Shown: positions 45,901 through 60,900 of the stretch, piece by piece
Numbering within the stretch: position 1 is the first letter of the stretch
How the letters are laid out: every line of letters starts with the position of its first letter
DNA from: Pipra filicauda
Taxonomy: Eukaryota > Chordata > Aves > Passeriformes > Pipridae
Assembly: GCF_003945595.2 (NCBI RefSeq)
Contig: NW_024104557.1
Span: forward strand, 1-64,000
DNA: 64,000 nt
Reading direction: 5' to 3'
The notes under the pieces: generated by a model
The model's database searches: none
Told to the model about the DNA's origin: nothing
The model's input: only the letters and a program-made list of their open reading frames with translations
Translations under genes and position numbers: made by a program

Positions 45901-48900
45901 GGTGGCCAGATGTTCCTGAGCTTCCTGAGGAAGTGGCAGCCTTTAAAACTCTTCTTCCTCAGCCCCTGAGAGAGCAGAAATAATCATTTGCACACCCTTT
46001 GAGCAAGACTCTCCCGTATTTCACAGTGGCAGAAATCACCTCTCTAAACAACCAAGCAACCAATAAAACAGGCAACTACTTAACGTGTCATTTTCTTGCA
46101 GTCAGGTTTACATTTCAGTGACTTTTTTCCCCTCTTCCCTTAAAGGTTAGTTATATCCAGCCAGAACCAGTGGATGAGTGGTGTGCCTCTGAATCCCACT
46201 TTTTCAATGGATGTCTGTAGTGCAAAGCCTAAAAGTGACTGGGAAGAAAGTCAGTCGTTCAGCAGATACATAATGACACCATTAGCACAATTTATGTGTA
46301 AGAGAAAATGCCTCTTTTAGTTGTGGAAAGCACGAAACACTCGTGAAAAGCCTTCCTTCAAAAGATCAAGGGAATTTTTACTTCTACCTTCACTTACTGT
46401 GTGTTTGCCTTGTTACTTCTGCTCTGTGGCTTTGGCAGTCTTGTATGATTTTTTTTTTTTGCCTTTTTTTCCATCCAATAGGTCCTGCCTGAAGTGTGTG
46501 TGTGTGTGTCTCCTTTTCCTCTGCTGCTGCTTTCCCGGGAATTTTCTCAAAGGGAGGTTTTTTTACAGGCAGTTTACAATTTGTCATTTGTGCAATGTTG
46601 CAGAGGAAGAGGATGCTGAGGAGGCGCCAGAATTTCAGGTGTCTGGGAAAATTGGAGCAAAGAAGCAGAGGAAATTAGAGGAGAAACAAGCCAGGAAAGC
46701 ACAGAGAGAGGTGAGTGTTTCCTGCCACGTATCAAACCCCGAGCAGAGCCTGAACAGCTCAGCAAAGAACTGGGGGTGAGAGACACCTCAGAAAGGCAAA
46801 ACCAGTGGCATCACTACAAACATTGTTGATTTATTTTAAAACTGTAAATTTTAAAACTGTAAATTCAGCTTTTTCTGTCATATCCCCAGAGGGAAAACGG
46901 AGTCTCGTTTTCTTTCCATTCAGTTCTCTGGCATTTTTGTGGGGAGGAAAGGAGTTAAAATTTCAGTGCTCTTTATTAGATGTTTCCACTGGCTTGTGCC
47001 TTAATGTCAGTACTGTCTGCCCTTAAAAATACCCCCAGACCCACACGCTGTTGTTGTGACACTGTGACAAAACCGTGGGCAGTTGTGAGGGGTGTTTCAT
47101 GTGCTCTCATAGTGCAAAAACTTGGTTTGGCTTTACCTGTGTTTACAGAATATTCTGAGTCAGAAAGGATCCATGAGGATCATCCATTTATTGTTTTTAT
47201 GGACTGGGAACAACGAAAAGCATTTTGCTGTTAATTCCAGGGAAGCAGCAGGCTCTTTGCAGCTTTCTGAAGTGTGCTTGTGGAAGGCAGCAGGTTGGGC
47301 ACTAATTCCTTTGAGTTGTTCTTTATATTTTTTGCAGACTCTGTATGAACATTTTTAATGTGTGGAGAGTCCAAACAAAGCTTCTGAAATCACATCTTGG
47401 GGATTTTAGTGTCCCCTGAGGATTAAATCCAGTGTCTGCTTTACAGTGTAGTGGTACCTGTCCTGTAGACGGGGCAGTTGGTAATAAACTTAATTACTAT
47501 GTTCTATATAAACTTCCATTGTGAACCTTTTCTCACTCACTCAGTGCTTTCATCACTGTGTTGTTACTTTCCATATTCATTCTATTTAACTGGCCTCTTT
47601 TTTGTGGAAAATCTGAGCAAAGTTGAGTGAAATTAGATGAGCATCAGTTGGTGGAGTGAGGAATCTTTTATTTCATTTTAAAACATGCTGATTTTTATTT
47701 TCCCATGCAGACAGATAAATTCCTTGGTTGGGGTTTTTTCTCTGAAACATTCAAAGCCACTGATCCTCCATTTGAATGTTTTCTGCTTGTTCTCTTAATA
47801 TATTTTCAAATTCAAGTGTACTGAAGACACTGAAGAAAAACAATCTATAAAAAATACACTAAACGCCCTTTTTATTTTCCCCCATTTCTCAACAATCTCT
47901 TTGGCTTAAAAACAAAAACAAAAGTATTTTAAGAGACCAGTACAAATTTTCTTTAAGAGATTTTGCCCAGGTTAATGATGAATTTGAATGCACTTGGTTT
48001 TACAGAATTTATATTTCCAATCCTTTGTTTTCCTCTCCTTTTAGGGTCCATTCTGACTAAACTTTAAGTGAGGAGAAATGGAATGCCATGACACAATATG
48101 GCTTAATATTACTACAGTAATAAACTTAAAGCCTTATTGAGGTACAGATAAATACAAGGGAGAGGGGTAATTCTAAAGGGGAGGGGAAGTTAAATGGTTT
48201 TGACTTTTTATTTTTATTATTATTATTTTTAATGTTTCTTTCTGAGCATGGATTTAGGAAGACAGTAAGGAACCCCCTCATGCTATCACAGTATGAAATT
48301 AAAAAATGTACACTCGGGAAGAGTAAGGCTTGGTTTGCATAATGTTTGGTTTTTTTAGGCTGAGGAAGCAGAGAGAGAAGAAAGGAGAAGACTTGAGTCC
48401 AAAAGAGAGGAGGAAAGGCGGAAAGAAGAGGAGAGGATACGGCTGGAGGAGGAACGACAGGTGGGGTTAGTTGTGTTTATCCATGGAAATACTGGACCAG
48501 GTTTGTTTTTGGAATTGCTTTGTGTAAGGTCTGTGATGGGGGAACTCTGTGTGTCCTGTTCAAACCATGTCCAGGCAGAGCTGCTTGTTCAGGACTTTGA
48601 CCAGGAGAGCTCCGAGTGTCTCCCGAGGACGGAGATTTCCCAACTTCCCTGGGCCCCTGTTCCTTTTGAGCTGCCAGCTGTGACCAGCAGGGCAGAAAGG
48701 GAAAGGCATCAACAACTGATTTTGCAACTTTTGTTGTGTAAAATCCTATAATTTTATTCCAATTATCCATATTTACACGTGCCTCCCAGTTAAAGGTTTC
48801 TAAACTGCGCATGTGACGGTGTGTGACAGCAGCAGTGACCCAGAAAAACAGGTGCTGCTCAGCTGAAATGCTTTTGTTGAATAATTTTCACGAGTGAGGG

Positions 48901-51900
48901 AGGAAAACTTAGTTCAGAGCTGCTTTGTGTACTCAGGGCATCAGTGCTGCTGGCTGAGAACTTCATGCTCTGGTGCTGCTGCAAGTTGTGGTGGCTTTTT
49001 GCTGCTGGAGGTCAGGACCGAGGCGCTCTGCACAGCCCTGTGCTGAACAATTGCTGTCCCAAGGGAGCACAGCCCCCAGCTCTCACTGGGGAATTTTTTG
49101 GGATACTTATGTGCATGGAAATGTGTGTCTCTGGTCCGTAGATTTATTTTAACTTGTTCTGAGTGCAGGTTGTGTAAGGGGAGTGCGTCGCTGATAACGT
49201 TTTAAGAAAGGAAAAGACAATTTTCCCTTTCCTCTGTTGGAGGCATGAAGGCAGGAAAAAGCAGTGTTTTAAAGAAATAATGTACATGTTCCACATGCAG
49301 ATTGTATCCATGAGATCTTTATGTGAATATCCATTTACCTTTGGGGTTATTCCCCCACAAATCCTTCCTCTTCTGAACTCTCTTATTTCCTTTTCATCAG
49401 TACAAGTCTCTTGAATTTCAGAAATTGAAGTGGAGGAGGAGAATGTCTGTTCTAAACATCAGGTTATGTAGCATAGCCCAAGACTTTGACTTGTACAGCA
49501 GCTTGAACAAACTTCCAGGAGATCAGTAATTCCACAGCTTCCCTTCCAGAGAGATGAACGAATTCAGAAATACCTGGTGGGGGTCAAAGAGTGAACCCTG
49601 AGGTTGAACAGCTGATTTTGGCCACTCCAAAGGTGTGTTGGAACAGACTCGGCTTCCTCTGGATCCACAGCTGCCTCTTTTTCCCTGTCCACACGCTCCA
49701 GCAGCACCAGCTCCTGCCTTCTGGGCTCTGCAGCCACTCTGCTTTTCTCCCAAGTATTTCCAGTTTGTCCCCCTCATAATTCCAGCTTGGAAAGAGGCAA
49801 GGTGAGCTCTGGCTGCCTCTAAAGCCCATCTCTGTGGGGCTTGGCATAATGGAGAATTCAGATGACAAGTTTTCCCTCCAGTGATTCCTTTACATGTTTT
49901 GTTTCTACTCAGTTCCCTGATTTATTGATTTATTTATTTTAATATTTTCCTACGGTTCTGAGAATTTAATGTCCTCGAAACCCTGAAGAGTGAGTTGGGA
50001 TGACTCCAGTACTTTGGGAGAATTAGAAGGATGCACTGGCTCAACACTGACATTGTGTAAGTGTCACTTCCAGTGGCACTGGAACTTCCAGGTCCTTCCA
50101 GGGGGGGCAGGAGAGTTCCAAAAAAACCAAATTGAAGCTGAGCTTGGCCAACCTGCTCAAAGGAAGCTGTAGCACAGGACAGGGATGTTATCCTGGGATT
50201 GCCTGTGGGTTTGACCTGGGGGTTACCTGGATAATCAGGATCAGTCAGCCATGGTTGAAAAGTTGAGTAGAAAGTAAGGGTGAAATTCTAACCAGAGATC
50301 TCTTCACACAGAGAGTGCTTATTAACATATTTTTTTAAAAATTGTTTCTATTCAGTTTAAGGCTGCATAATTTATTTTGTTTGAATGAGGAAAGTCTTAT
50401 TATTTTTATTTTAGTTTTCAGTATTCCTAGTAAAGACTGCACTAAAGCACTTCCACCTCTTTTTTGCAAGGCTCAGTGAAAAAGAGGAATATAAACCTGT
50501 GGTGGTGGTGATTTTTTGGGGCTCTGATTTTTTTTATTTGTTTTGGTTTTTAAATTTTGTGCACAACAATTCAAGGGAGTACTTACTAGAATTGGGAAGA
50601 CTGCCCAAATGCCAGGATCCAGCTTGTTGTTCACTTTAGCCAATACCTTCCTCAGATACTTAAATTCTGTCTTTTTAAGCCATTTTAGTTTGCTCTGATA
50701 GCTTATTTTTCCCAGTGTTTATCAGGAGAGCAAAGCCAGCCCACCAGGCTACATCAGCAACATTATTCTGCCTCTCAGAGGAAAATCCTTTCAATATTTT
50801 ATTTTTTTCCTTGTGTCTAAATTGATAATCCAGGAACTGCTGAGTGTGTCGAAGTAAATGTATCTGACAATATTTAAAGTCCATCCTCAACTGTTTTCTA
50901 GTAATTGTAAGTCTGTTTTTATCCAAGTCTTGAAGAGGAAACAGAACAATTCAAGACTTGTCCGTGTTTAGGCTGCATTGCTCCAATTCCTGCTTCACTC
51001 AGCAAAGGCAGCAGCGCCACAGGGAGTTGGTAACAACAAACCTGCAGTGATTTAGTCTTGACAGGGTGATGGAAAGGGAAAAAAATGGAATTAATGGATA
51101 CTTGATTACTGTGCCTGTAAGCAGAGCCTGCCTTTAGGATCATGTCATTTTATCTTTCCAGTCTTGTTGCAAATGATGGAGAGGATGGTGCCTCTCTTCT
51201 GGGCCCCTGCAAGCAGTGAAAGGATCATTGGGTTTATTGTGGGATTTGGAGAATACATAGAATAAAATGTCATTTATATGTTCCTCTGGAGAAGGAATCC
51301 TTCCTTTCCACGAGGAATGTTTTGTCACCAGTAAGCCCTTGTGGACTACACAGGGTGATGCTGTTCCCCCCCCTGTAAATTAGGAGATGGAAAGGCAAAA
51401 TTCTGAAAGGTAGGTCAAGTAGTGACTGATAGTCATGAGGTAAAATCCAGCTGGTTGTATGGTTTTTGGAGGCATTTTGACTACTCACATTGCTGTAGTT
51501 TATATAATCCCACAAGGCACAAGAAAGTTAGATTTTATCACTGAATTTTGTCTGAGAATTGTTACAGCTGTCAGATAACCTCATTTTTCCCTTCCTTTTC
51601 CAGCACATCAGAGTATTTCTGCAGGTACAGTGACAGTGGCAAATCCCCAGACAAGCACAGCCAGCTTTCTTAGCTAAATTCCAATTTCACCTTTTGTTCA
51701 CTCTCTCTCCCAGGAAGTACAACCAAAATTGTGCTAGGGGCTAAATTGTTATAGGGGCTAAAACCTTGCATATTCTTGAGAAAAATACCCCCCTGCTTCT
51801 ATTTAAATACATTTGTATGCACTTATAAATAAAATGTGGTTGCCCCTTGGCTTCAGCATTGCAAACCAGATAATATATTTTTAAATTCAGGTTTCCTCTG

Positions 51901-54900
51901 CAGTGCTCTGCTGACCTGATTGGCTGCAGGCCTGAGGAAGCTCCTTTATAATTGGCATTTGCCTCAGCCCTACTTTGCCCTGGGGATTTCCCTCTCACCT
52001 CTTGGAGTTTTTTGGTGGTGAGCTGGTTTATCAATGAGAGCCAACTTCCTCTGATGTTGCAATGCAGGGTCTTCATACAAAACCTTGCTGTTTGCTCACT
52101 TAAGAGAGCTTTTTTATTTATTTTTTTTTTGGTCTTTGCCTGTGCACAGGGATTTTTGTAAATTTGCATTTAAGTCCCTGAATAAAAATGGCCTGGATCT
52201 TCAGAGCTATGGAAAGGGAGGATCAGCTGTGAACACAAGGGTCCTCTTGGAGCTTTTTGAGAACTCAGACCCTAAAGTTTTGACTCTTTGATTTGATACT
52301 TGATCATGTAAGAAATGGCACCAATTGTCAGTGATTTTATTATGTTTATCATTATCTGAACATGGAGTGTTTCCCAGCAGAGCTTTTCATTATCTGTTTG
52401 GCATTTATATCCATTTTTTCATACATAAACAGTGCATTTCTGGAGGCTGATGGAGACAACTCCAGTTCAAGCATCAGTTTTCAAGTGTGTGTCCTTTCCT
52501 GAAAATTGATTCCTCCTGAAGAAGCACAAGTGGAAAAGCTTGCAGAAAACTCATTCTCCTCTGATTTTGAGGGGATAAGGACACTTATTCTGCCTAAGCA
52601 GTGAGGGAGGCAGAACTCCTACAGATCCATCTGCTCTGGGCCAAATTATTTGCTGTAAAGTCCCTTCTTGCTTCCTGCAGGAGCTGCACTAACAGCACAA
52701 AACCTGCATGCTCTGCAAGGGGGATTTCTTTGGTCCATGCACCTCTGAGCACTTGGCATGGGAACCAGGATGCTCTTCCTCATCCTGCACGTTAAGGGAA
52801 CAGTCAGAAACAAAGGAGTGACAGGTACAGGTGGTGGCTGGAGAGTGTCCAGTGTTGGCTCTGCCTTCCTCACTAGCAGGGAGATCTTCTCCTCTCAAGC
52901 AGCATCCCAGAACCTCCTGAGCAAAATTTGTGATCCCAGAAATCCAGCTTTAAGCCTGCAGGAGTTTTCAGGATGCTCTGGGTTTCACCTGGCAAAAGGC
53001 TGGGCCCTTGTGCAGTTGGCACAAGGAATGTGTTTGGAAATAATCCCTGGGACGAAGGTGAGAGGCAAGCAGAGGGTGATGATCTGAAAGGAACCTCACA
53101 GCAAGTCCAGGTCCTTGGTGAGCAGGTGGGACTGGGTGCAGAGGGAATTGGTGCTGACCAGATCCAGTATAGGAAGGGGTAAGGATGTTGGGAGGGGTCT
53201 CCTGGAGTGCTGAAGATCCACAGACTGCATGGAGCTCTGGAAGCCCTGGGGTTACACATGAGACTGGTGCAAGCAGAGGTAGAGTCAATCCAGCAGTGAT
53301 AATATGGGCATTTTGACTGGAAAAGAACAGAAGGAAGAAAGGTTTGAGTGACTAATTTATTTTTTTTTCCCAATAAAAATATTGCCAAAGTGGGATTGTT
53401 TGTTCTTCACATGCAGTGTAGTGAACTGACCAAAAAGCAGTCTTTACACTGTACAAGTGCTCCACAGTTTGGGTGACATTTAGGTAAATGAGGAGAGGCA
53501 AACCTGCCTCGAAAAATGACAAAAAAAATAAAAGCAGCTGAAGGGAAGCATCTGCAGTTACCAAATTTCCAGGCTGCTGGGATTTCCCCAGCACCCCACC
53601 CCATGGCTGGGGGAGGTAGCCCAGCCTCTCTGAGCTCTGAGCCACTGCTGCACTGCTGAGATCTCAGTGGGGAGGGCTCAAAAAACCTGCCAGACCAAGA
53701 TTTGGGGTTTAAAACCTGTATTTGAGCCGAGTGCCCTCCATGTGACTTGCAGGAAGCAAGGCCTGGGCTCTGTTCCCTGAGCAGACCCTGAGGGGCTGAG
53801 CCTGTTTCCCGTGGGTTATTCCTGCAGACACACTGGGTTTTGTGGGAATGCTGCTGCCTAAATGTGACCCTGAGGCTTCCATGCCACTGCTGCATGACTC
53901 GAGCATGTGGGAGAAGAGGGATAGTGTGCTGGCTCTCCTGGAGTGCTGAAGATCCATGGACTGCATGGAGCTCTGGAAGCTCTGGGGTTGCACATGAGAC
54001 TGGTGCAAGCAGAGGTGGAGTCAGCCCAGCAGTGATAATGTGGGCATTTTGACAGGAAAAGAACAGAAGGAAGAAAGGTTTGAGTGATTAATTTTCTTTT
54101 TCCCCAATAAAAATATTGTGGGAAACAATCTCCTCCCAAAGTGGGATTGTTTGTTCTGGGAAAAAAGCTGGGAATAAACGTGACCACACATCCCGACTGC
54201 TCCGGGTTCTCCTGCTCCTCATGGATTCTCCTCGTGCAGTTGGGCAAAGTCATCCCTGCTCTTGGCTCTGGACCAGGTCACAGCCTGGCTAAATCCTTCT
54301 TTTTCTGCAGAGATTGAATCGTAGGTGAATTTAGGTTGTCAAGTATATGAGGTTGTGCATGAATTTTTAATTATTAGATGAAAAAGCATCTGGAAATACT
54401 TTGTGTTACGGAAGAGGCTCCAACCACCGGGGAGCTTGGAGGGCTGACACACTTCAGCTACCAAAGCAGTGGCTCAGACCACCTGGAAATGCTCTGCTGA
54501 CCAAAATTTAGCATCTGGAAAACAGGTTCCTGTTGGCTTTTAAGCAAAAGAAAAGGGCTGGTAGCTTGAGTGCTTTGCCAGTCTCACAGCAGAGCTGCTT
54601 TTCTGCCTGTGTTGGAAATGGAAGTGCTGAGATGCTTTTAAAAAATGGAAGATGCTGTTCTTCAGGTAGGGAAGGAAGACAGGGAGGAGCCTTTTTCATT
54701 TGTTAGGCCATCCAGAAACTGGAAAATACATTTTAGGTATTGTTGCTCTCAGTTACAAATGGGACACTGTCTTCTGATCATTTATTTATTTTGTAGAACC
54801 ATCTAGAAATTATTTGCCAAAGCAGTTTTCACGTTTTGTAACTATTCTTTTCCCCCCTGATTTTCAAACCCTGCTGAATTACAAGCTCTCTAATAGACCA

Positions 54901-57900
54901 GGGGAAGAACCTTATTCATGGTTTTCCAGGATTAAGATTAAATTTATTGCACTTACAAGAAAGGAACAATTGTTGTCACTTCCAAATGAAATATGGTTTT
55001 GTTGTTCTTGGCACCTGTAATGCTTATAGGGAGAAAATGTGCTGTTGGGCTAATTGTTACAGTGATGAATGACCCAAAAATGGTCTTGTTTTGTCTCAAG
55101 AGCTTCCTGAGGTCTGTAGATTTTTCATGAGATAGCAGTTTAAAAAATGGCTTTGGCTTTGCAGATACAGTCAGATCCTTTCAGTCCTGTTTTTCTCATC
55201 CTGGGATGTTGGCAAGAGTCTTTCTCCTGACTTTCTGGGAATTTGGTTAAATAAAATGGCAACCAAATACTCTTTTCTCTTTGGTTTTTATTGAAGGGCG
55301 ATTCTCCCATCCCCACTTCTGGTACCTTGCTGGTTTGGGCCTTACAGGGCATCTTTTTTAATATGGATTTTTCCCAATATATTTAATGACCTGCTCCTGT
55401 CTGTTCCTGGTTTAATGGAACAAATGTTTGCTTTCCAGCTATTAAAGGAAGCAATTACCATATTAGTGTCAAAGATGCAGCATGGCAAGCATTTAGAAAT
55501 CAGTATAATTGTTCTTTAAAAGATCAATTCCTGTGCTAATGGCAAAGGAATGCCCCGAGATTGTCACTGAAATTTGAAGAACTCATCTGTCCAGGTTTTT
55601 AATCAGCCTTTGGAATGAGGCCACTCAATTTGGAATCTCCTTGTACCAGGTGCTGCACAAACATTAATTTCTCTGTGGAGGAAAAAGACCTGTAAGGAAC
55701 CACTTTTATTCTCTGTGAATCAAAAAATCATTTAGATTGGAAAAGACCTCCTCCAACATCATCAAGTCCAGCCTTTGAGTTTACACTTGTAAAGTGTTTT
55801 GGAGAAGAGCAAAATAAATTTTAAGAGAAAATCATGGAAAGCTGTGAATTTATTAACTCCCAGTAAAAACCTGTTCTTATTTTAATAACTTATTAAGTAA
55901 TCTGTCACATTCCCAAACCTTTAATCACAATTTTGCTTTGTGAATGTGTGTGAATTTTCTAAAACCATGTCATTGATGTTGGGCTTGGAGTTTTCTGGGT
56001 TGGCATTTTGGGGGGGGGGGTTTAAGACTTTAATATTTCTTTCAGGGCAGGCAACAAAGTATTTTATTGCAGATAACTAAAAGCAGAGCCTGAAGATTTT
56101 GGTTAACAGCCAACCATGCAAAACCCCCTTTTTTAATACAACCATACCTTGTTTCCTACGCCTGAAATACTTTATACTTTTCTTTACTTTCCACATAGGC
56201 ACAGTTTGCTGAAGGAAAGTTTTCATAAGGAAGAGATTTTACTTGAAAACTTGATTTTACTTGTAACTTTTACAGAAGGAGCTTCTTCCCATGCACAGGT
56301 GGACACCAGTGTGACTCCTTGTTGTCACTCCCAGTGTGCTCAAGTGTCAGAGCAGAATTGGGGCCAGTTACCAAAAAATGAGGCTGTTGCATCAAAGTGC
56401 AGTTGGGGCAGGGACTTCCTGTCACGGGATCTGCAGAAGAAGCAAATTCATGCAAATTAAGCCAGCAGGTTGCTATTTAAGAGTGGTTTTGTGCCCTCTC
56501 TCAGACCTGGTGAGAGCCAGCCTTGGTGTCTGGTGTGAGCTCACACCATGTGTGAGATGGTCACTGCCTCAAGGGTGGCCTGTGAAATTAGTGATGCCAC
56601 CAAGGGAGAACTTCAACTCGTTTTAAAAAACTTTTTATCTCCTGACTGCAGAGAAAGAAGCTGCTGCTTCACTTAAAACTAAACCCAGCTTGGGGAGGAG
56701 CAGACTGACCCCTTGTCATCTTTTCTGTCCAGGAAGAGGAAAAAAGAAAGGCAAAGGAAGAAGAGGAGAAGAGAGAGTATGAAGAGTACCTGAAGCTGAA
56801 GGAGAGTTTTGTAGTTGAAGAGGAAGGGGTTGAAGAGTCAATGACAGAGGAACAGGTATGTGCTGGGCTGGTTCTGCAGTTTCCTTTCTCTTTGTTGCAC
56901 TCAATGCATTCTGTCTCCTGTAAAATGAACTGGAAAGGAGGAGTCAGCCAAAGGTTTTTGCTTGTGAGAGCTAAATTGTGTCTGTGGCACAGGTTAACCT
57001 GGAATATTCCCTGGGGAATGCTACAGTTCCTCATACCAGACCCCTATGAGTTAGTTTAGAGTGCTAAGGGAAATGCATATCACTGGAAATGAGTCCTTTC
57101 CTCCCTCATCCAAGGGCTGAAATAAAACTCCTTTTGGAATTTAGATAATGTTTTACTGTCATCACCCATAGAGAGTGAGCCCACAAAGCTAAATTTGGAG
57201 TTTGGTGGTGCCCACAGATCTTGGGGGCAATTGCTTGGGTTTGGCCTTATTTTCTCCACCAACAGACCTGCTGTGAAATCAAATGAAAAACCAAGTTCTT
57301 GTCTTAAAAAACTTTTGTTAAGAGAATTCACAGGACACAGCCTGGGTACTTGTGGGTTATGCTCTGGAAAATCATACATTTAATGTTGCAAATGATAATA
57401 TTTCAAACTCATGCAAAACATCCTTGCATGCTCTCCTGTGACTGCCTGCAAATGAGCTGCTGGGGATGGTGGTTGAAATGTGAGACTTGGTATAATATCA
57501 CAGCAAACCTGAAGAAGTTTTGCTGTTGTGGGAGGCAGAGTTCTCTGCTCTGTCTGCTGAAAACCTGTTAGACTCAATTTATTTGCCATCAAATGCAGGA
57601 CTTGCTCTTGGGGTTGTAGCTGCCAAATTTGAGCTGCCCACTGCATTTCATGAGAAGGATTTATTTCACCCTTCTGTGAATTTGCTCCTCTGCTGAAGTG
57701 ACCCTGTTGAATTAAATGGATTTGCTTTAGTGTGACTGAGAGTGGCTTTGAGCTGAGGGGCTTGTGCCTGATGTCAAGCAATCCTGGCCCATTACAGGTT
57801 CTCACTGTGGACCCCTTCCCATTAAGAAAAATTCCTCCATCTCACCAGGATTAACCCAAAGAGATGGTGATGGGAATTTCCTAAGGTGCAGAGAACAGCA

Positions 57901-60900
57901 AAATGCAGATTTTCCATTGAAAGTTCTTTCAAAAATCTGTGCCTATCCTGTTAGAAGATGAGTTTATACCTAAATACTAAATTGTTCCACTTTAGGCACC
58001 CTTTAAAGCTGGAAAATGTGTTTATTGCCCATGTTCTCACAGCTGCCTGTCAAGAAGAAATAAATCTTTCTATATGTGAGAAGAGAGAAGGGTGTTCCTC
58101 GCCTTGAAGAGCTTGGAAGGCTCTTGATCATGCCTGGATGTCAACCTGAGCTAACTTTGGTCGGGGTGGGGAGTTAGAACTTTAATTGGAGGTGATTTAA
58201 AAGTCATATTCAGAAATGAGAACATGCAGACAGCGGCCTTGCAGAAAGGACAAGCCACCCTTGCCTTGTGGTGGATGAAGCACTTCAGTGTCCTGTTACA
58301 AAGCTGACTCTGCCTTGTGTTGTTGGGGCTGCTTTGCCGAAACTCCTGCTGAAAATTAAGCTCCTGAGTCCAGAGCTAAAGCAGTTAATTAAGGCTTGAT
58401 TGATTTCCAGGGCTGCGGAGTAACCTGATCTCCTCTTAACTTCAGTGCACATTGTTTGCATTGCCTTTGGAAATGGAGCTGCTCACATGAAAGCACCGGA
58501 TTTCAGGTGCTTGGCTCTGTAAAAGGGTTGAGCCTCCACGTTTGGCATCTGCAGGAGCTGTGTCCTGAGTCATTGTGGGTTTTACCTCTCTACAAAACAC
58601 CCTCAGTGTCCGTATGTAACTTCATGAAGTTCAAACTCATGGTTATTTCAGGGGGTGTGTGATGGGAAGAATAAACGATGCAAAGATTTCCTTTCAGAAA
58701 ACACTTAAATTGTACCTGAGCCACATCATCTTAGAAAATACTTGTCATAAATCCCTCATAAGGTTAAATTTAGATAATCTTTATTTCCAGTTCGGTATCT
58801 CGGTGCGTGCAGTTAAAACTTCAGAATTATGCAGTCTAAACCGTTCTATGATGTTTGCACTCAGCGAGTTTGTGATGCATTTAATGTTCATGAATTTACA
58901 ATAACAATTGTTTTCCTTGCTGTGTCCAGTCTCGCAGCTTTCTTTTGGAATTCCTGGAATACGTTAAGGTAAGCTGCAATTGGTCTTTCACCTCCCTCCC
59001 TACTTGTTAGATTTTGTGAAATACCTTTTGTCAAAGAGGGACATCTGTACTTGCTCCTTGATTTGCTTAAATATTCAGCAAGTAACAAAAGTGATACCTT
59101 AGATAAGCTTTATTTACTTAACCATCTCGAGCTGTTAAAAGGGTTTGTAATTACACCTCTGTCTTGGCTTTTTGGAGCAGGATGTGGCTCTTACCCTCTT
59201 TTTATAAAGACAGGCCTGGTGAATCACCCTCAAAGTTTAATGTTTGCTGGAGGTTGGGATTTGGGACATTCAGGCTTTTTTGTTTGTGAAAATCAGCCAC
59301 TGATTTAGAAAACAATCTCTGCATCTGAGCTCAGCAGGAGTGAGAGTTGCTGTACCAGCATGTGCTGCCATCCAGGGTGTGTTTGTGCCTCAAACACTGC
59401 CCTGGAAAGGTCAGTCCCAACTTTTTGTGTGATTGTCCTCGCAAAGTTGTCTTAATGTTTGGCAGGGATATTTGATAAGAAGATCACTTGTTTTAAACAG
59501 GGTGTGTTAGTCTCCCTTTCATCATGTTGTGAGGTTGGGTATTTAAAGCCTGTGGTGTGTTCATGGGGATTTCTGCTTTTGATCTGTAAGGACAAGTGCC
59601 TTGCTCTCCACTGTTGCTGTATCAAAGGTCAGATGCATTTTTCTCCTCATACTCCAACAATCTTATGCAAATCTTCTGTCCTAATGAATCCCTTTCCTCC
59701 TTCCATGGAAACTGAACTCTCAGGATGTGTGGTGTGTGTGTGAAAGGCTTCTTTAGTAAGCAAATCACCTGTATGCTTAGTGAAGTCCTAATCATTTTGT
59801 AATCCAAAATCTCGCACTCTGGGCCAGTTTTGCTTGTCTGTTATCCCAGCAAAACCCTGGATTTCCCTCATGGACTTAAAAACAGATTTGCCTCACGGGT
59901 AAGTTTCCTTAGGGTGTGAGGGATTGCCAGGCAGGGCTAAGAGCTCAGTGTGGAGTCCTTCCAAAGCTCTGCTGGGCTTCCCTCTGCTCCTGTGCCTTAG
60001 GATAACACAGGTAAAACAAGAGGAGGTTTCAGTGTCCCTCGGGATCTTCCATGAGCACTTGGAGAGCTCCCAAGGGATGCCACAGCTGGGTCAGGTTCTG
60101 CCCATTGCCCTGGTGGTTGTGGTGGAACAGATTAGTCACAAAGTCTCAGCTCGGGGTTTAACACACGTGTCTAGTTTTAGATTAGTCACTTCATCTTGAC
60201 GTCAGAGAAGTTAAACTCGGTCTGAAAACCGAATTCAGAAGCGCCTCAACACCTGATTTCCTCTGTGGAGATGAGCTGCAGAACTGGGGCATCACTTTAA
60301 GTATTTTTCTTTAATCTTGAATGTGTGCTTAATATATAGATTATGTATTGCCCTCATCTTCTGTTCACAGAAACTCTTGACAGGAAGCGGCGCTGAGCTG
60401 CTCAGAGCTGTCTGAAAAATGTATAAATTAAGAGTAATTGGCATTTTTTAAAAAGTAAAATTGAATTTAGCTCTTCTGTTGAATAACTTATTGTGCTGTT
60501 AGAACTGACTGGAGATATCTCCCCGTGCTTCATTCCTGAGGGTGTTGGAAGTAAAATGCAGCCTCTTGCTCCGTTTCATCCCTTGCCGAGGACGGCAGCA
60601 GAATCACACCTAAAATTAAAGGAATTCAGTAAAATATGGATGTGTGTATGTTGCTCTATGGAAATCAAGCATATTTCTAGAACATGAAGCATGTGGTGAA
60701 GTGTTTGATTCCCCTGGGACCTCACATTGTCGTTATATTTCAGAATGTGTGTGGGGAATGCATCCTAATTCCACCCCACCCCCTGGGCTCTTATTCACAG
60801 CAGGATCTGTTCTGGAAAGCTTCCACTAAACTTGGTCCTTGAGGGTGAATATCTTTAAGTGAAGGTTTAAGTCCTGTTTTTCTTGTTTATGTGGCTTTGC

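Larger units (their letters stand above)
37729..46603 (+). other. DDRGK1 intron 2
   Basis: An 8.9-kb intron with the candidate cassette exon (43571-43605), two CR1 tails (43650-43768 sense, 44148-44392 antisense), an 18-bp tandem duplication (41093-41128) and an antisense coding-like stretch (39021-39200). Otherwise unique sequence. Confidence 0.8.
48461..56732 (+). other. DDRGK1 intron 4
   Basis: 8.3 kb, the longest distance between exons in the right half. It contains the duplicated roughly 210-bp sequence (53198-53406 and 53934-54157), a short CR1 tail (55718-55790) and an 11-G run (56010-56020). The remaining sequence is unique and shows no coding signal. Confidence 0.85.

Noticed and set aside
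45432..45985. Possible exon-like frames in intron 2
   Set aside because: No splice sites in phase with exon 2 or 3 and no counterpart in the DDRGK1 protein.
46573..46603. Alternative acceptor (after GGCAG at 46572) for DDRGK1 exon 3
   Set aside because: It would fit the frame of the 35-nt candidate exon but adds [10 protein letters not shown], a hydrophobic/Cys segment foreign to this acidic part of the protein.
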